Assembly: GCA_000155435.1 (NCBI GenBank)
Contig: DS990261.1
Span: forward strand, 921,987-985,986
Direction: 5' to 3'
Origin: Clostridiales bacterium 1_7_47FAA
Lineage (GTDB): Bacteria > Bacillota > Clostridia > Lachnospirales > Lachnospiraceae
Length of the DNA stretch: 64,000 nt
The position numbers were made by a program, and so were the translations under genes. Each line of letters opens with the position of its first letter. The stretch's first letter is position 1. The notes beneath the pieces were generated by a model. It saw only the letters and a program-made list of their open reading frames with translations, did not search any database and was not told where the DNA came from. Positions 45,677-53,764 of the stretch are shown here, piece by piece.

Positions 45677-46564
45677 ATGGCAAAACCATTGGAATATGAG
45701 ATAAAAAGGATATATGCCAGCCTGCGCAAATCCGAACAAAAGGCGGCGGACTATTACCTGGGGTATGACGGACCGGTGGAGACAATGTCCATTGCGGCCA
45801 TGGCCAGGGCGGCCGGGGTCAGCCAGCCCACCGTGATGCGGTTCGTGAAAGCCCTGGGACTGGAAGGCTTTAAGGAATTCAAGTACCAGGTACTGAAGGC
45901 GTCCATGGGCGGTAATGGCAGTGGGATGGGAGAGGAGGAAGGCGGGCGTTCAGAGGAGGTCCTGCGGTATGGCTATGAGATATCCGCCCGGGACCGGCCG
46001 GAGGAAGTTCCCGGGCGCGTGGTGGCCCAGTCCGTGTCTTATCTGGATGATGCGTTAAAACATATATCCCCGTCATCCATCGGCAGGGCGGCAAAACTCA
46101 TCTGCGGCGCCAGGCAGATTGCCGTCTACTACGTGGAAAATTCGGCCTCTGTTGCAGGGGACCTGGTCACAAAGCTTATGTATCTGGGGTTTAACTGCAT
46201 CATGTACAACGATATCTATCTCCAGCATATAAGCGCCGGCAATCTGGACAGCCGGGATGTTGCAATCGGCATATCCTATTCCGGTTCATCTAAGAATACG
46301 GTGGACGTGATGAAGCTGGCGAAAAAGAAGGGGGCTGCCACCATTGCCATCACGAATTTTGAACATTCGCTGATTGCGGGCCACGCGGATATCCTGCTGT
46401 GTACCAGCAGCCAGCAGCTCCTGTATGGCAATGCCATATTTTCCCGCATGTCCCAGACTGCCGTGGTAGACATGATTTACATGGGTATCATCCTCAGGGA
46501 CTATGGACATTTTACAGAAAAGCTGGATGAGAGCAGCCGGATCATACGCAGGCAGGCGTACTGA
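45677..46564 (+). CDS. RpiR/MurR-family regulator (HTH plus SIS domain)
   Basis: A 295-aa regulator. The N-terminal HTH_6 domain spans about 1-77 (SIAAMARAAGVSQPTVMRFVKALGLEGFKEFKYQV). The C-terminal SIS domain spans about 125-265 (QIAVYYVENSASVAGDLVTKLMYLG, AIGISYSGSSKNTVDVMKLAKKKGA). RpiR-type proteins usually sense sugar phosphates. Its position directly upstream of the aminoethylphosphonate operon, with matching palindromes before both, suggests control of that operon, which would be an unusual ligand class. GGGGAGAA precedes the ATG. The last codons lie inside the first unit of a 34-bp tandem repeat. Confidence 0.9.
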   Translation: MAKPLEYEIKRIYASLRKSEQKAADYYLGYDGPVETMSIAAMARAAGVSQPTVMRFVKALGLEGFKEFKYQVLKASMGGNGSGMGEEEGGRSEEVLRYGYEISARDRPEEVPGRVVAQSVSYLDDALKHISPSSIGRAAKLICGARQIAVYYVENSASVAGDLVTKLMYLGFNCIMYNDIYLQHISAGNLDSRDVAIGISYSGSSKNTVDVMKLAKKKGAATIAITNFEHSLIAGHADILLCTSSQQLLYGNAIFSRMSQTAVVDMIYMGIILRDYGHFTEKLDESSRIIRRQAY

Positions 46565-46625
46565 GGGCAGCCGGATCATACGCAGGCATGCATACTGAGG
46601 GCAGCCGGGTCATACGCAGGCATAC
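46533..46625. repeat. 34-bp tandem repeat at the 3' end of the RpiR gene
   Basis: Three units with period 34 start at 46533, 46567 and 46601, each opening GCAGCCGGATCATACGCAGG or a one-base variant. The stop codon is in unit 1, so units 2 and 3 are a non-coding duplication. Confidence 0.85.
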
Positions 46626-46630
46626 CGGGG

Positions 46631-46656
46631 CGTGCTTGGCAATTCATTCCCGCCGT
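46631..46656. repeat. Diverged end of the palindromic repeat element
   Basis: CGTGCTTGGCAATTCATT and the following CCCGCCGT match the left end of the element at 59708 in about 24 of 27 positions, with no matching right end. Confidence 0.55.
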
Positions 46657-46664
46657 ATTAAAAA

Positions 46665-46702
46665 GAAGGTTTTGTAGAAATACTACAAGCCTTCTTTTTT
46701 TC
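46665..46702 (+). terminator. Terminator between the RpiR gene and the phosphonate operon
   Basis: GAAGGTTTTGTAG pairs with CTACAAGCCTTC and is followed by seven T. Confidence 0.85.
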
Positions 46703-46721
46703 CATTTTGTGGCTTTACCCT

Positions 46722-46734
46722 CCCTTTACAAAGG
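46722..46734. promoter_or_regulatory. RpiR operator candidate C, at the phosphonate operon
   Basis: CCCTTTACAAAGG contains the palindrome CCTTT-AC-AAAGG. It lies 17 bases before the -35 box of the operon promoter. Confidence 0.5.
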
Positions 46735-46750
46735 ACTTACATGGATCTTG

Positions 46751-46780
46751 TTGTATTCGGCCGGACGGTTGTGCTTTAAT
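46751..46780 (+). promoter_or_regulatory. Promoter of the aminoethylphosphonate operon
   Basis: TTGTAT (46751-46756), 18 bases, then TTTAAT (46775-46780). Confidence 0.5.
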
Positions 46781-46827
46781 GTGGGTGTTTAGAAAAACGG
46801 TCTGGGCAGATTAAAAGGAGGGCATTT

Positions 46828-47604
46828 ATGCTGGAATTAAAACATATCAGGAAATCATTTGACGGGGTAACCATATTGGAGGACATCAACCTGACAATCG
46901 GGGACGGGGAAATCGTATCCATCCTGGGTCCGTCGGGATGCGGGAAAACCACCCTGCTGAACCTGATCCTTGGAATCACGGACGCGGACAGCGGGCAGAT
47001 GGTGTTCCAGGGACAGGACATCACCCGGGTTCCCATGGAGGAGAGGGGATTTAACATTGTATTCCAGGATTATGCGCTGTTCCCCAACCTCAATGTATAT
47101 AAGAACATTACATACGGGCTTAAGAACCGGCCGGGGATTTCCACGAACCAGGAGGTGGAGGAATTCATTGACCTTTTGGGACTCAGGGAACATCTGTGCA
47201 AACGGATTGACCAGCTCTCCGGCGGGCAGAAGCAGAGGGTGGCGCTGGCCAGGACCATGGTCATGAAACCCAGGATCCTGCTGCTGGACGAACCCTTAAG
47301 CGCCCTGGACGGGGTAATCAAGGAATCCATTAAAGAAAAAATCAAGGAGATTGCCAGGGAATTCAAACTGACCACGGTGATTGTGACACATGACCCGGAG
47401 GAAGCCCTGACCCTTTCCGACAAGGTGATGATTGTGAATCAGGGAGGTATTGCACAGTTTGGCAGGCCGGAGGAGATTATAGGCGCGCCAGCGGACCGCT
47501 TTGTGGAGGAATTCATCTTAAACCAGCTGGAGATAAAAAAGAACAACATTTTCTCCCTGTTCCAGAGGGAACTGGCTGACCGCGTGATCATGCAGGCGGG
47601 CTGA
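46828..47604 (+). CDS. 2-Aminoethylphosphonate ABC transporter ATPase (PotA-like)
   Basis: A 258-aa ATPase with Walker A GPSGCGKTT, Q-loop FQDYALFPNLNVYKN, signature LSGGQKQRVALARTMV, Walker B ILLLDEPLSALDG and H-loop VTHDPEEAL. The sequence is of the spermidine/iron/phosphonate (PotA/FbpC/PhnT) class. Specificity comes from context: the same operon carries PhnW and PhnX, which degrade 2-aminoethylphosphonate. AAAAGGAGGGCATTT precedes the ATG. The binding-protein/permease fusion is encoded 25 bases downstream. Confidence 0.9.
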   Translation: MLELKHIRKSFDGVTILEDINLTIGDGEIVSILGPSGCGKTTLLNLILGITDADSGQMVFQGQDITRVPMEERGFNIVFQDYALFPNLNVYKNITYGLKNRPGISTNQEVEEFIDLLGLREHLCKRIDQLSGGQKQRVALARTMVMKPRILLLDEPLSALDGVIKESIKEKIKEIAREFKLTTVIVTHDPEEALTLSDKVMIVNQGGIAQFGRPEEIIGAPADRFVEEFILNQLEIKKNNIFSLFQRELADRVIMQAG

Positions 47605-47629
47605 CCGGGAAATGATGGGAGATTTAACA

Positions 47630-50260
47630 ATGAAGACGATGAAAGAGAGAGAAATCAAGGGCATTTACGCGCTGGTCACCGGTGTTTTCCTGGTATTCCT
47701 GCTGGTTCCCATCCTGCTTCTTTTGGGGAAATCCTTTGAGTGCCAGGGAGGCATTGCCCTGTCGCATTATGCGGATGTGCTTACCGGGAAGGGATTTGCG
47801 GGAGCATTTGCAAGGAGCGCGGTTGTGGCCTCCCTCAGCGCGGCAGTGACCACAATCCTGGCATTCATCCTTTCCTATACCATCCATTACACCAATGTGC
47901 CCAGAGGGCTTAAGGGGTTCATACGCCTGGCGGCCGTGATTCCCATGCTGCTGCCCACCATCACATATGGATTCGCAATCATCTATTCCTTTGGGAAACA
48001 GGGGCTTCTGACCAGGCTGTTGGGAAGGCAGCTCTTTGACATATACGGCTTCTGGGGACTGCTTTTGGGGTATGTGATCTACACCCTTCCTGTTTCCTTC
48101 ATGCTGATATTCAATTCCATGAGTTTTATTGATAAAAAGTTCATGATTGTATCCAGGATTATGGGGGACAGCCCGTTTTCCACCTTTCTTGGAACCGTGC
48201 TCAGGCCGCTTCTTGGAACCCTGGCAGCTTCGTTTGTACAGTGCTTTTTCCTCTGCTTCACGGATTACGGCATCCCGGCGTCCGTGGGAGGGCAGTATGA
48301 CGTGGTGGCTTCGGTGCTTTACAATGAAATGCTGGGAAGCGTGCCGGATTTCAACCGCGGGGCCGTGGTGGCCATGTCCATGCTGGTGCCGTCCGTTGTG
48401 AGCATTTCCCTGCTACATTACCTGGAACGCTATAATATCCGGTACAGCCGGATTTCCAATACTGAAATCCGCAGGGGCAGGCTCCGGGATGTGTTCTGCG
48501 GCGCGGCGTCCTGCGCCATCCTGACTTGCGTCCTGTGCGTGTTTGCCGTCATATTCGTGGTGCCCATGGTGCAGGAATGGCCCTATCAGATGGATCTTAC
48601 ATTCAGCCATGTATGGGATGTGTTCCGGGATTCCTCCCTGTCAGCAGTGTACAGGAACTCCATCCTGGTTGCGGTGCTGACCGCCCTGACCGGCTCGCTG
48701 ATTGTTTACGGGGCAGCCCTTGCAACGGCCAGAAGCAGCCTGGATCAAAGGCTGAAGGACATCATAGAAAGCATTGCCCTGGTGACAAACACCATACCAG
48801 GCATGGTAATCGGCATTGCATTCCTGTTCACCTTTTCCGGCACCCCGGTGCAGAATACGTTTTTCCTCCTGGTCATCTGTAATGTGGTGCATTTTTTCTC
48901 CACGCCATACCTGATGATGAAGAGCTCCCTTGCGAAAATGAACGCATCCTGGGAGACAACCGCCCTGCTCATGGGGGATACCTGGTTTAAGACCATCCTG
49001 CGGGTGGTCACGCCCAACGCGGTGTCCACCCTGCTGGAGGTATTCAGCTATTATTTTGTCAATGCAATGGTGACGGTCAGCGCCGTAATTTTCATCGCAG
49101 GCGCCAGGACCATGGTCATCACGACGAAAATTAAGGAACTGCAGTATTATACAAAATTCAATGAGATATTTGTGCTCTCCCTCCTGATCATGGCCACGAA
49201 CCTTGGGGCCAAGGCGTTGTTTGGCGCTTTATCAGGAAGAAGGGGAAATATAAAAATGAAAAGAGGAAAGTTTATGAAAAAGTGGAAAAAAGCAGCAACC
49301 CTTGGAATGACTGCATTGATAGCAGCGTCAGCCCTCACATTAACCGGCTGTTCCGGGAAGGAATCACAGGTGGTAATCTACTCCAATGCGGATGATGAGG
49401 CCATAGAAGCCATGAAACATGCCCTGGACGGCAATGGATTTGAAGGAAAATACCTTCTCCAGTCCTTTGGGACCTCTGAACTTGGCGGCAAGCTGCTGGC
49501 AGAGGGGACCAACATAGAGGCGGACGTGGTCACCATGAGCTCCTTTTACCTGGAAAGCGCCCAGGACCAGAACCATATGTTCGCGGACCTTGCCTTTGAC
49601 GCCGGGGCAATGGAGGAATACCCCTCTTACTACACGCCCATTACGAAGCAGGAGGGCGCAATCATTGTCAACACCGAGATGATGAAGGAAAATAACCTGG
49701 CCATGCCCGTCTGTTTAAAGGATCTGTCAAAGCCGGAGTATGAGGGCTTTGTATCAGTGACGGATATCAAAAGTTCATCCACCGCATGGCTGCTGATGCA
49801 GGCCCTTATCAGTGAATACGGTGAGGACGGCGCCAGGGAAGTGCTTACCGGGATTTATGAAAATGCCGGACCCCATGTGGAAAGCTCCGGATCGGCTCCC
49901 CTTAAGAAGGTGCGCGCAGGGGAGGTGGCCATTGGATTCGGCCTGCGCCATCAGGCCGTGTCAGATAAGGCCCAGGGGCTGCCGGTAGACTATGTGGATC
50001 CCCTGGAAGGGAACTTCTCCCTGACTGAATCCGTGTCAGTGATTGATAAAGGCGGTAAGACCAGCCCAATGGCCCAGAAGATGGCTGAGTGCATCATTAA
50101 AAGCGGAAGGGCGGAGCTGATTAAGACATATCCCCTGCCGGTTTATGAAGGGGAACAGGGGAATCCTGCCAATATGTCCGCCTATCCAAAGGTATTTCCC
50201 CAAAAGCTGACAGTGGACCTGCTGAAACAGCATCAGGACCTTTCAGAAAGCTGTAAATAA
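47630..50260 (+). CDS. Aminoethylphosphonate permease fused in frame to its substrate-binding lipoprotein
   Basis: One open frame of 876 aa. Residues 1 to about 545 are a double-length permease with two sets of about six helices and two EAA loops (SRIMGDSPFSTFLGTVLRPLL; ALLMGDTWFKTILRVVTPN), as in FbpB/PhnV-type transporters. Without a stop codon the frame continues into a complete binding lipoprotein. That part has an internal ATG at 49274 with AGAGGAAAG before it, a signal sequence starting MKKWKKAATLGMTAL with lipobox LTGC, and an ABC-type binding domain of about 328 aa (VVIYSNADDEAIEAM...). The start is the ATG at 47630 with GGGAG eight bases upstream; 47612 lacks a site. Both a fused product and separate internal initiation are possible. 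Confidence 0.85.
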   Translation: MKTMKEREIKGIYALVTGVFLVFLLVPILLLLGKSFECQGGIALSHYADVLTGKGFAGAFARSAVVASLSAAVTTILAFILSYTIHYTNVPRGLKGFIRLAAVIPMLLPTITYGFAIIYSFGKQGLLTRLLGRQLFDIYGFWGLLLGYVIYTLPVSFMLIFNSMSFIDKKFMIVSRIMGDSPFSTFLGTVLRPLLGTLAASFVQCFFLCFTDYGIPASVGGQYDVVASVLYNEMLGSVPDFNRGAVVAMSMLVPSVVSISLLHYLERYNIRYSRISNTEIRRGRLRDVFCGAASCAILTCVLCVFAVIFVVPMVQEWPYQMDLTFSHVWDVFRDSSLSAVYRNSILVAVLTALTGSLIVYGAALATARSSLDQRLKDIIESIALVTNTIPGMVIGIAFLFTFSGTPVQNTFFLLVICNVVHFFSTPYLMMKSSLAKMNASWETTALLMGDTWFKTILRVVTPNAVSTLLEVFSYYFVNAMVTVSAVIFIAGARTMVITTKIKELQYYTKFNEIFVLSLLIMATNLGAKALFGALSGRRGNIKMKRGKFMKKWKKAATLGMTALIAASALTLTGCSGKESQVVIYSNADDEAIEAMKHALDGNGFEGKYLLQSFGTSELGGKLLAEGTNIEADVVTMSSFYLESAQDQNHMFADLAFDAGAMEEYPSYYTPITKQEGAIIVNTEMMKENNLAMPVCLKDLSKPEYEGFVSVTDIKSSSTAWLLMQALISEYGEDGAREVLTGIYENAGPHVESSGSAPLKKVRAGEVAIGFGLRHQAVSDKAQGLPVDYVDPLEGNFSLTESVSVIDKGGKTSPMAQKMAECIIKSGRAELIKTYPLPVYEGEQGNPANMSAYPKVFPQKLTVDLLKQHQDLSESCK

Positions 50261-50293
50261 ACCACAAACAAGAAGAAAGAGGAGTAAACGGAT

Positions 50294-51415
50294 ATGATGA
50301 ATTATAAGCTGCTGACACCGGGGCCTTTAACGACCACGGATACCGTGAAGAAAGAGATGCTGTTTGACCACTGCACCTGGGATGATGATTATAAGGAAAT
50401 CACACAGGAAATCCGCAGGAAACTTCTTGGGCTGGCCCATGTCGGGGAGCCTGAATATACATGCGTACTGATGCAGGGCAGCGGGACCTTTGGGGTGGAG
50501 TCCGTCCTCACAAGCTCCGCCGGGCCGGAGGACTGCCTGCTCATTGCCTCCAACGGCGCCTACGGGGACAGGATGGCGGATATTGCAAAGCACGCAGGAA
50601 TCCCGTTCATCCAGTACTGTGAGGAGTATGACCGGGTGCCCTGTGCGGACCGGATCCGTGAGCTCATTCAGAAGAACCCGGAAATCACCCATGTCTCCAT
50701 GGTGCACAGCGAGACAACATCCGGGATTTTAAACGATATCGCATCTGTGGCAAAGGTGGTGAAGGAAGCGGGGCGTGTCTTTATCGTGGATGCCATGAGC
50801 AGCTTCGGCGGCGTGGATATACCGGTCGGGGATTTAGGGATTGATTTCATCATCAGCAGCGCCAACAAATGCATCCAGGGCGTGCCGGGATTTTCCTTCA
50901 TCATCTGCCGCCGGGATGAACTTATGAAATGCAACGGGAAGGCGCCAAGCCTGTCCCTGGACCTGTACAGTCAGTGGGAGACCATGGAAAAGGACGGGAA
51001 ATGGAGATTCACCTCCCCCACCCATACGGTGCTGGCCTTTGCACAGGCGCTCAGGGAAATGGAGGAAGAAGGCGGGATTGAGGCCAGGAGCAGACGGTAT
51101 GCCGGCAATAACAGGCTGCTGATTGAAAAGCTGGCGGAACTTGGAATCCGTCCATATATTGAAGGGGAATATCAGGGGCCCATCATCACCACTTTTTTCT
51201 ACCCGGAGGACAGCAGCTTTTCCTTTGAGGAAATGTACCGTTACATAAAGGAACGGGGATATGCCATCTATCCTGGCAAGGTGACGGACGCGGATACCTT
51301 CCGGATTGGTAATATCGGGGAGATTTATGAGGATGATATCATAAAGCTTTACGGTATAATAAAAGAGTTCCTGGAGGATAAGGAAAACCAGGAAAATGAC
51401 AGGGAGGAACAGTAA
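50294..51415 (+). CDS. phnW: 2-Aminoethylphosphonate-pyruvate transaminase PhnW
   Basis: A 373-aa class V PLP aminotransferase. It converts 2-aminoethylphosphonate and pyruvate to phosphonoacetaldehyde and alanine. Typical features are the N-terminal LLTPGPLTTT, the phosphate-loop MQGSGTFGVES, the Asp of FIVDAMSSFGGVD that contacts the pyridine ring, and the PLP lysine Lys192 in ISSANKCIQGVPGFSF. Length and motif order match PhnW throughout. GAGGAGTAAACGGAT precedes a double ATG. The phosphonatase gene starts two bases after its stop. Confidence 0.95.
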   Translation: MMNYKLLTPGPLTTTDTVKKEMLFDHCTWDDDYKEITQEIRRKLLGLAHVGEPEYTCVLMQGSGTFGVESVLTSSAGPEDCLLIASNGAYGDRMADIAKHAGIPFIQYCEEYDRVPCADRIRELIQKNPEITHVSMVHSETTSGILNDIASVAKVVKEAGRVFIVDAMSSFGGVDIPVGDLGIDFIISSANKCIQGVPGFSFIICRRDELMKCNGKAPSLSLDLYSQWETMEKDGKWRFTSPTHTVLAFAQALREMEEEGGIEARSRRYAGNNRLLIEKLAELGIRPYIEGEYQGPIITTFFYPEDSSFSFEEMYRYIKERGYAIYPGKVTDADTFRIGNIGEIYEDDIIKLYGIIKEFLEDKENQENDREEQ

Positions 51416-51416
51416 A

Positions 51417-52184
51417 ATGGCATTATTTGACGCAGTTATTCTTGACTGGGCAGGCACCACCGTGGATTACGGGTGCTTTGCCCCGGTACAGGCCTTTGCG
51501 GAGGCATTTGGGGAATACGGCATCCAGCCCACCATGGACGAGATACGGGGGCCCATGGGCATGCTTAAACGCGACCATGTGCGGACCATGCTGGAGATGG
51601 AGCGGATTTCCGGGGAATGGGAAAGGATCCACGGCCGGGCGTTTACCCAGGAGGATGTGGAACAGGTCTATCTTCTCAGCGAAAGTAAGATCCTTGGCCT
51701 GGCAGGCGGATTCACCGATGTGAAGCCATATGTGACAGAAACCGTGGAAACGCTGCGCGGCCACGGAATCCGGATCGGCTCCACCACCGGATATACGGAT
51801 GCAATGATGGGCATCGTGGCGCCTGCCGCTGCCCAGAAGGGCTACATCCCGGACTGCTGGTTCAGCCCGGATTCCACGGGACACAAAGGGAGGCCGTACC
51901 CATATATGATTTTCCGCAACATGGAGGCCCTGGGGCTATCCGATGTCAGGCGGGTCATGAAAGTGGGGGATACGGTTTCTGATATAAAAGAAGGAAAAAA
52001 CGCAGGTGTTTATACGGTGGGCATCGTGGAGGGAAGCTCTGCCATGGGCCTGTCCATGGAGGAATATGAGGCCCTTTCCCCGGAGGACAGGGAATATGCC
52101 TGCAAGACCGTGAGCCGGAAGTTCCTGGAGGCAGGGGCTGACTGGGTGGTCAGGGATATACGGGGGGTCCTGGAACTTATATAA
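51417..52184 (+). CDS. phnX: Phosphonoacetaldehyde hydrolase PhnX
   Basis: A 255-aa HAD-superfamily phosphonatase that cleaves phosphonoacetaldehyde to acetaldehyde and phosphate. The nucleophile is Asp10 in VILDWAGTT, where the Ala-Gly variant of the HAD motif is typical of PhnX. The Schiff-base lysine is Lys51 in MGMLKRDHV. Later motifs are GSTTGYT and KVGDTVSDIKEGKNAG. The start is the ATG at 51417 behind AGGGAGGAACAGTAAA; an upstream ATG at 51396 lies inside phnW. With PhnW it completes use of aminoethylphosphonate as a source of nitrogen, phosphorus and carbon. Confidence 0.95.
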   Translation: MALFDAVILDWAGTTVDYGCFAPVQAFAEAFGEYGIQPTMDEIRGPMGMLKRDHVRTMLEMERISGEWERIHGRAFTQEDVEQVYLLSESKILGLAGGFTDVKPYVTETVETLRGHGIRIGSTTGYTDAMMGIVAPAAAQKGYIPDCWFSPDSTGHKGRPYPYMIFRNMEALGLSDVRRVMKVGDTVSDIKEGKNAGVYTVGIVEGSSAMGLSMEEYEALSPEDREYACKTVSRKFLEAGADWVVRDIRGVLELI

Positions 52185-52281
52185 GTTCCGGCTGTCAGCT
52201 GCATCTGCGTGTCGGGGTTGTCGGCTGCAGCTGTTTTCCAGGGCTGTCAGTTACATGTGCCGGTTTCATGGTTCCCCGGCA

Positions 52282-52310
52282 TTGAAGTATTCCTTTCTTT
52301 TGGCTATAAT
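52282..52310 (+). promoter_or_regulatory. Promoter of the AmmeMemoRadiSam operon
   Basis: TTGAAG (52282-52287), 17 bases, then TATAAT (52305-52310). The pair that follows is therefore not part of the phosphonate operon. Confidence 0.75.
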
Positions 52311-52357
52311 ATTAAGTAGTTATGGTTGGAAAGGCAACAAAGGAAAGGAGATGCCCT

Positions 52358-53764
52358 ATGGCTATTATTGCAGGAATCATGGTACCACACCCGCCCCTTA
52401 TCATACCCGATGTGGGACGGGGCCAGCAGGTACGGATAAAGGATACGGTGGAGGCATATCACCAGGCAGCCAGACTGGCCGCGGCCTCAAAGCCGGACAC
52501 CATTGTGGTGCTGTCGCCCCATGCCGTGATGTATGCGGACTATTTCCACATTTCCCCGGGAACAGGGGCAAAGGGTGACTTCGGCCAGTTCCTGGCTCCC
52601 CAGGAAGCAGTGGAAGTGGAATATGACACTGAATTTGTAAATGAACTCTGTGACCTGGCGGATGATATTGATTTTCCCATGGGCAAGGAAGGGGAGAGGG
52701 ACAGGGAGCTGGACCATGGAACCATGGTTCCCTTATACTTCATCAACCAGTATTACCATGATTACCGGCTGGTGCGGATTGGCGGTTCCGGCCTTCCCTT
52801 TACAGACCATTACAGGGCCGGACAGTTGATTGCACAGGCGGTAAAGCGCCTGGGCAGGAGGACGGTCATCATTGCCAGCGGCGATCTTTCCCACAAGCTG
52901 AAAGAGGACGGCCCTTATGGTTTCAGCGTCCAGGGGCCGGAATACGATAAGCGCATCATGGACGTGATGGGCATGGGCAGGTTTGGAGGGCTGTTGGATT
53001 TCACGGAAGGGTTCTGCGAAAAGGCGGGCGAATGCGGACACAGAAGCTTTACCATGATGGCGGGCGCCATGGACGGTATGGCGGTAAAACCGCAGCGCCT
53101 GTCCTATGAGGGTCCCTTTGGGGTAGGATATGGTATCTGTACCTTTGAAGTACAGGGGGAGGATGAAGGCCGCTGTTTCCTGAAGGCATATGAGGAGCGG
53201 GAACAGGCCGTGTGCAGGCAGAAGCAGGAAGCGGAAGACGCCTACGTATCCCTGGCAAGAAAGTCCCTGGAACATTACGTGCATACCAGAAGGATGATAC
53301 CGGTCCAGGCAGTGGAGGAAGGCCTGCCCGGCGAAATGTTAAAATCACGCGCAGGCGTCTTTGTCTCCATCCATAAGAACGGTGCGCTGAGGGGATGCAT
53401 CGGCACCATCGCGCCTGTGTGCGGGAATGTGGCTGAGGAAATCATCCAGAACGCGGTAAGCGCTGGCATCCATGACCCCAGGTTCCCGTCCGTCAGGGAG
53501 GATGAACTGCAGCAGCTGGTGTACAGCGTGGATGTGCTGGGGGAGACATCGCCCATAAGCGGGCCTGAGGAACTGGATGTGAAGCGTTACGGGGTCATTG
53601 TGACAAAGGGACGCAAAAGAGGGCTTCTGCTGCCAAACCTGGACGGAGTGGACACGGTAGGGGAGCAGATCGGCATTACCAGGCAGAAGGCCGGGATTGG
53701 GCCGGATGAGGACGGGGTCGGTCTGGAGCGCTTTGAAGTCATAAGGCATGGTGATAAGGGATGA
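52358..53764 (+). CDS. MEMO-like / AMMECR1 fusion protein (AmmeMemoRadiSam system A+B)
   Basis: A 468-aa two-domain protein. Residues 1 to about 275 are a MEMO/LigB-type domain with the putative metal residues MVPHPPLI, LSPHAVMYADYF, ASGDLSHKL and AGECGHRSF. Residues about 300-460 are an AMMECR1 domain with the hallmark LRGCIGTIAP and HDPRFPSVREDEL. In the uncharacterised AmmeMemoRadiSam system these two parts occur with a radical SAM enzyme, which is encoded directly downstream with a four-base overlap. The start at 52358 is set by AAAGGAAAGGAG seven bases upstream. The biochemical role is unknown; metal or redox chemistry on a protein or RNA has been suggested only by inference. Confidence 0.88.
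   Translation: MAIIAGIMVPHPPLIIPDVGRGQQVRIKDTVEAYHQAARLAAASKPDTIVVLSPHAVMYADYFHISPGTGAKGDFGQFLAPQEAVEVEYDTEFVNELCDLADDIDFPMGKEGERDRELDHGTMVPLYFINQYYHDYRLVRIGGSGLPFTDHYRAGQLIAQAVKRLGRRTVIIASGDLSHKLKEDGPYGFSVQGPEYDKRIMDVMGMGRFGGLLDFTEGFCEKAGECGHRSFTMMAGAMDGMAVKPQRLSYEGPFGVGYGICTFEVQGEDEGRCFLKAYEEREQAVCRQKQEAEDAYVSLARKSLEHYVHTRRMIPVQAVEEGLPGEMLKSRAGVFVSIHKNGALRGCIGTIAPVCGNVAEEIIQNAVSAGIHDPRFPSVREDELQQLVYSVDVLGETSPISGPEELDVKRYGVIVTKGRKRGLLLPNLDGVDTVGEQIGITRQKAGIGPDEDGVGLERFEVIRHGDKG

Noticed and set aside
52358-53764. MEMO/LigB-like domain as a phosphonate-cleaving or aromatic ring dioxygenase belonging to the phnWX operon
   Set aside because: It has its own promoter, is fused to AMMECR1 and overlaps a radical SAM gene, which identifies the AmmeMemoRadiSam system.
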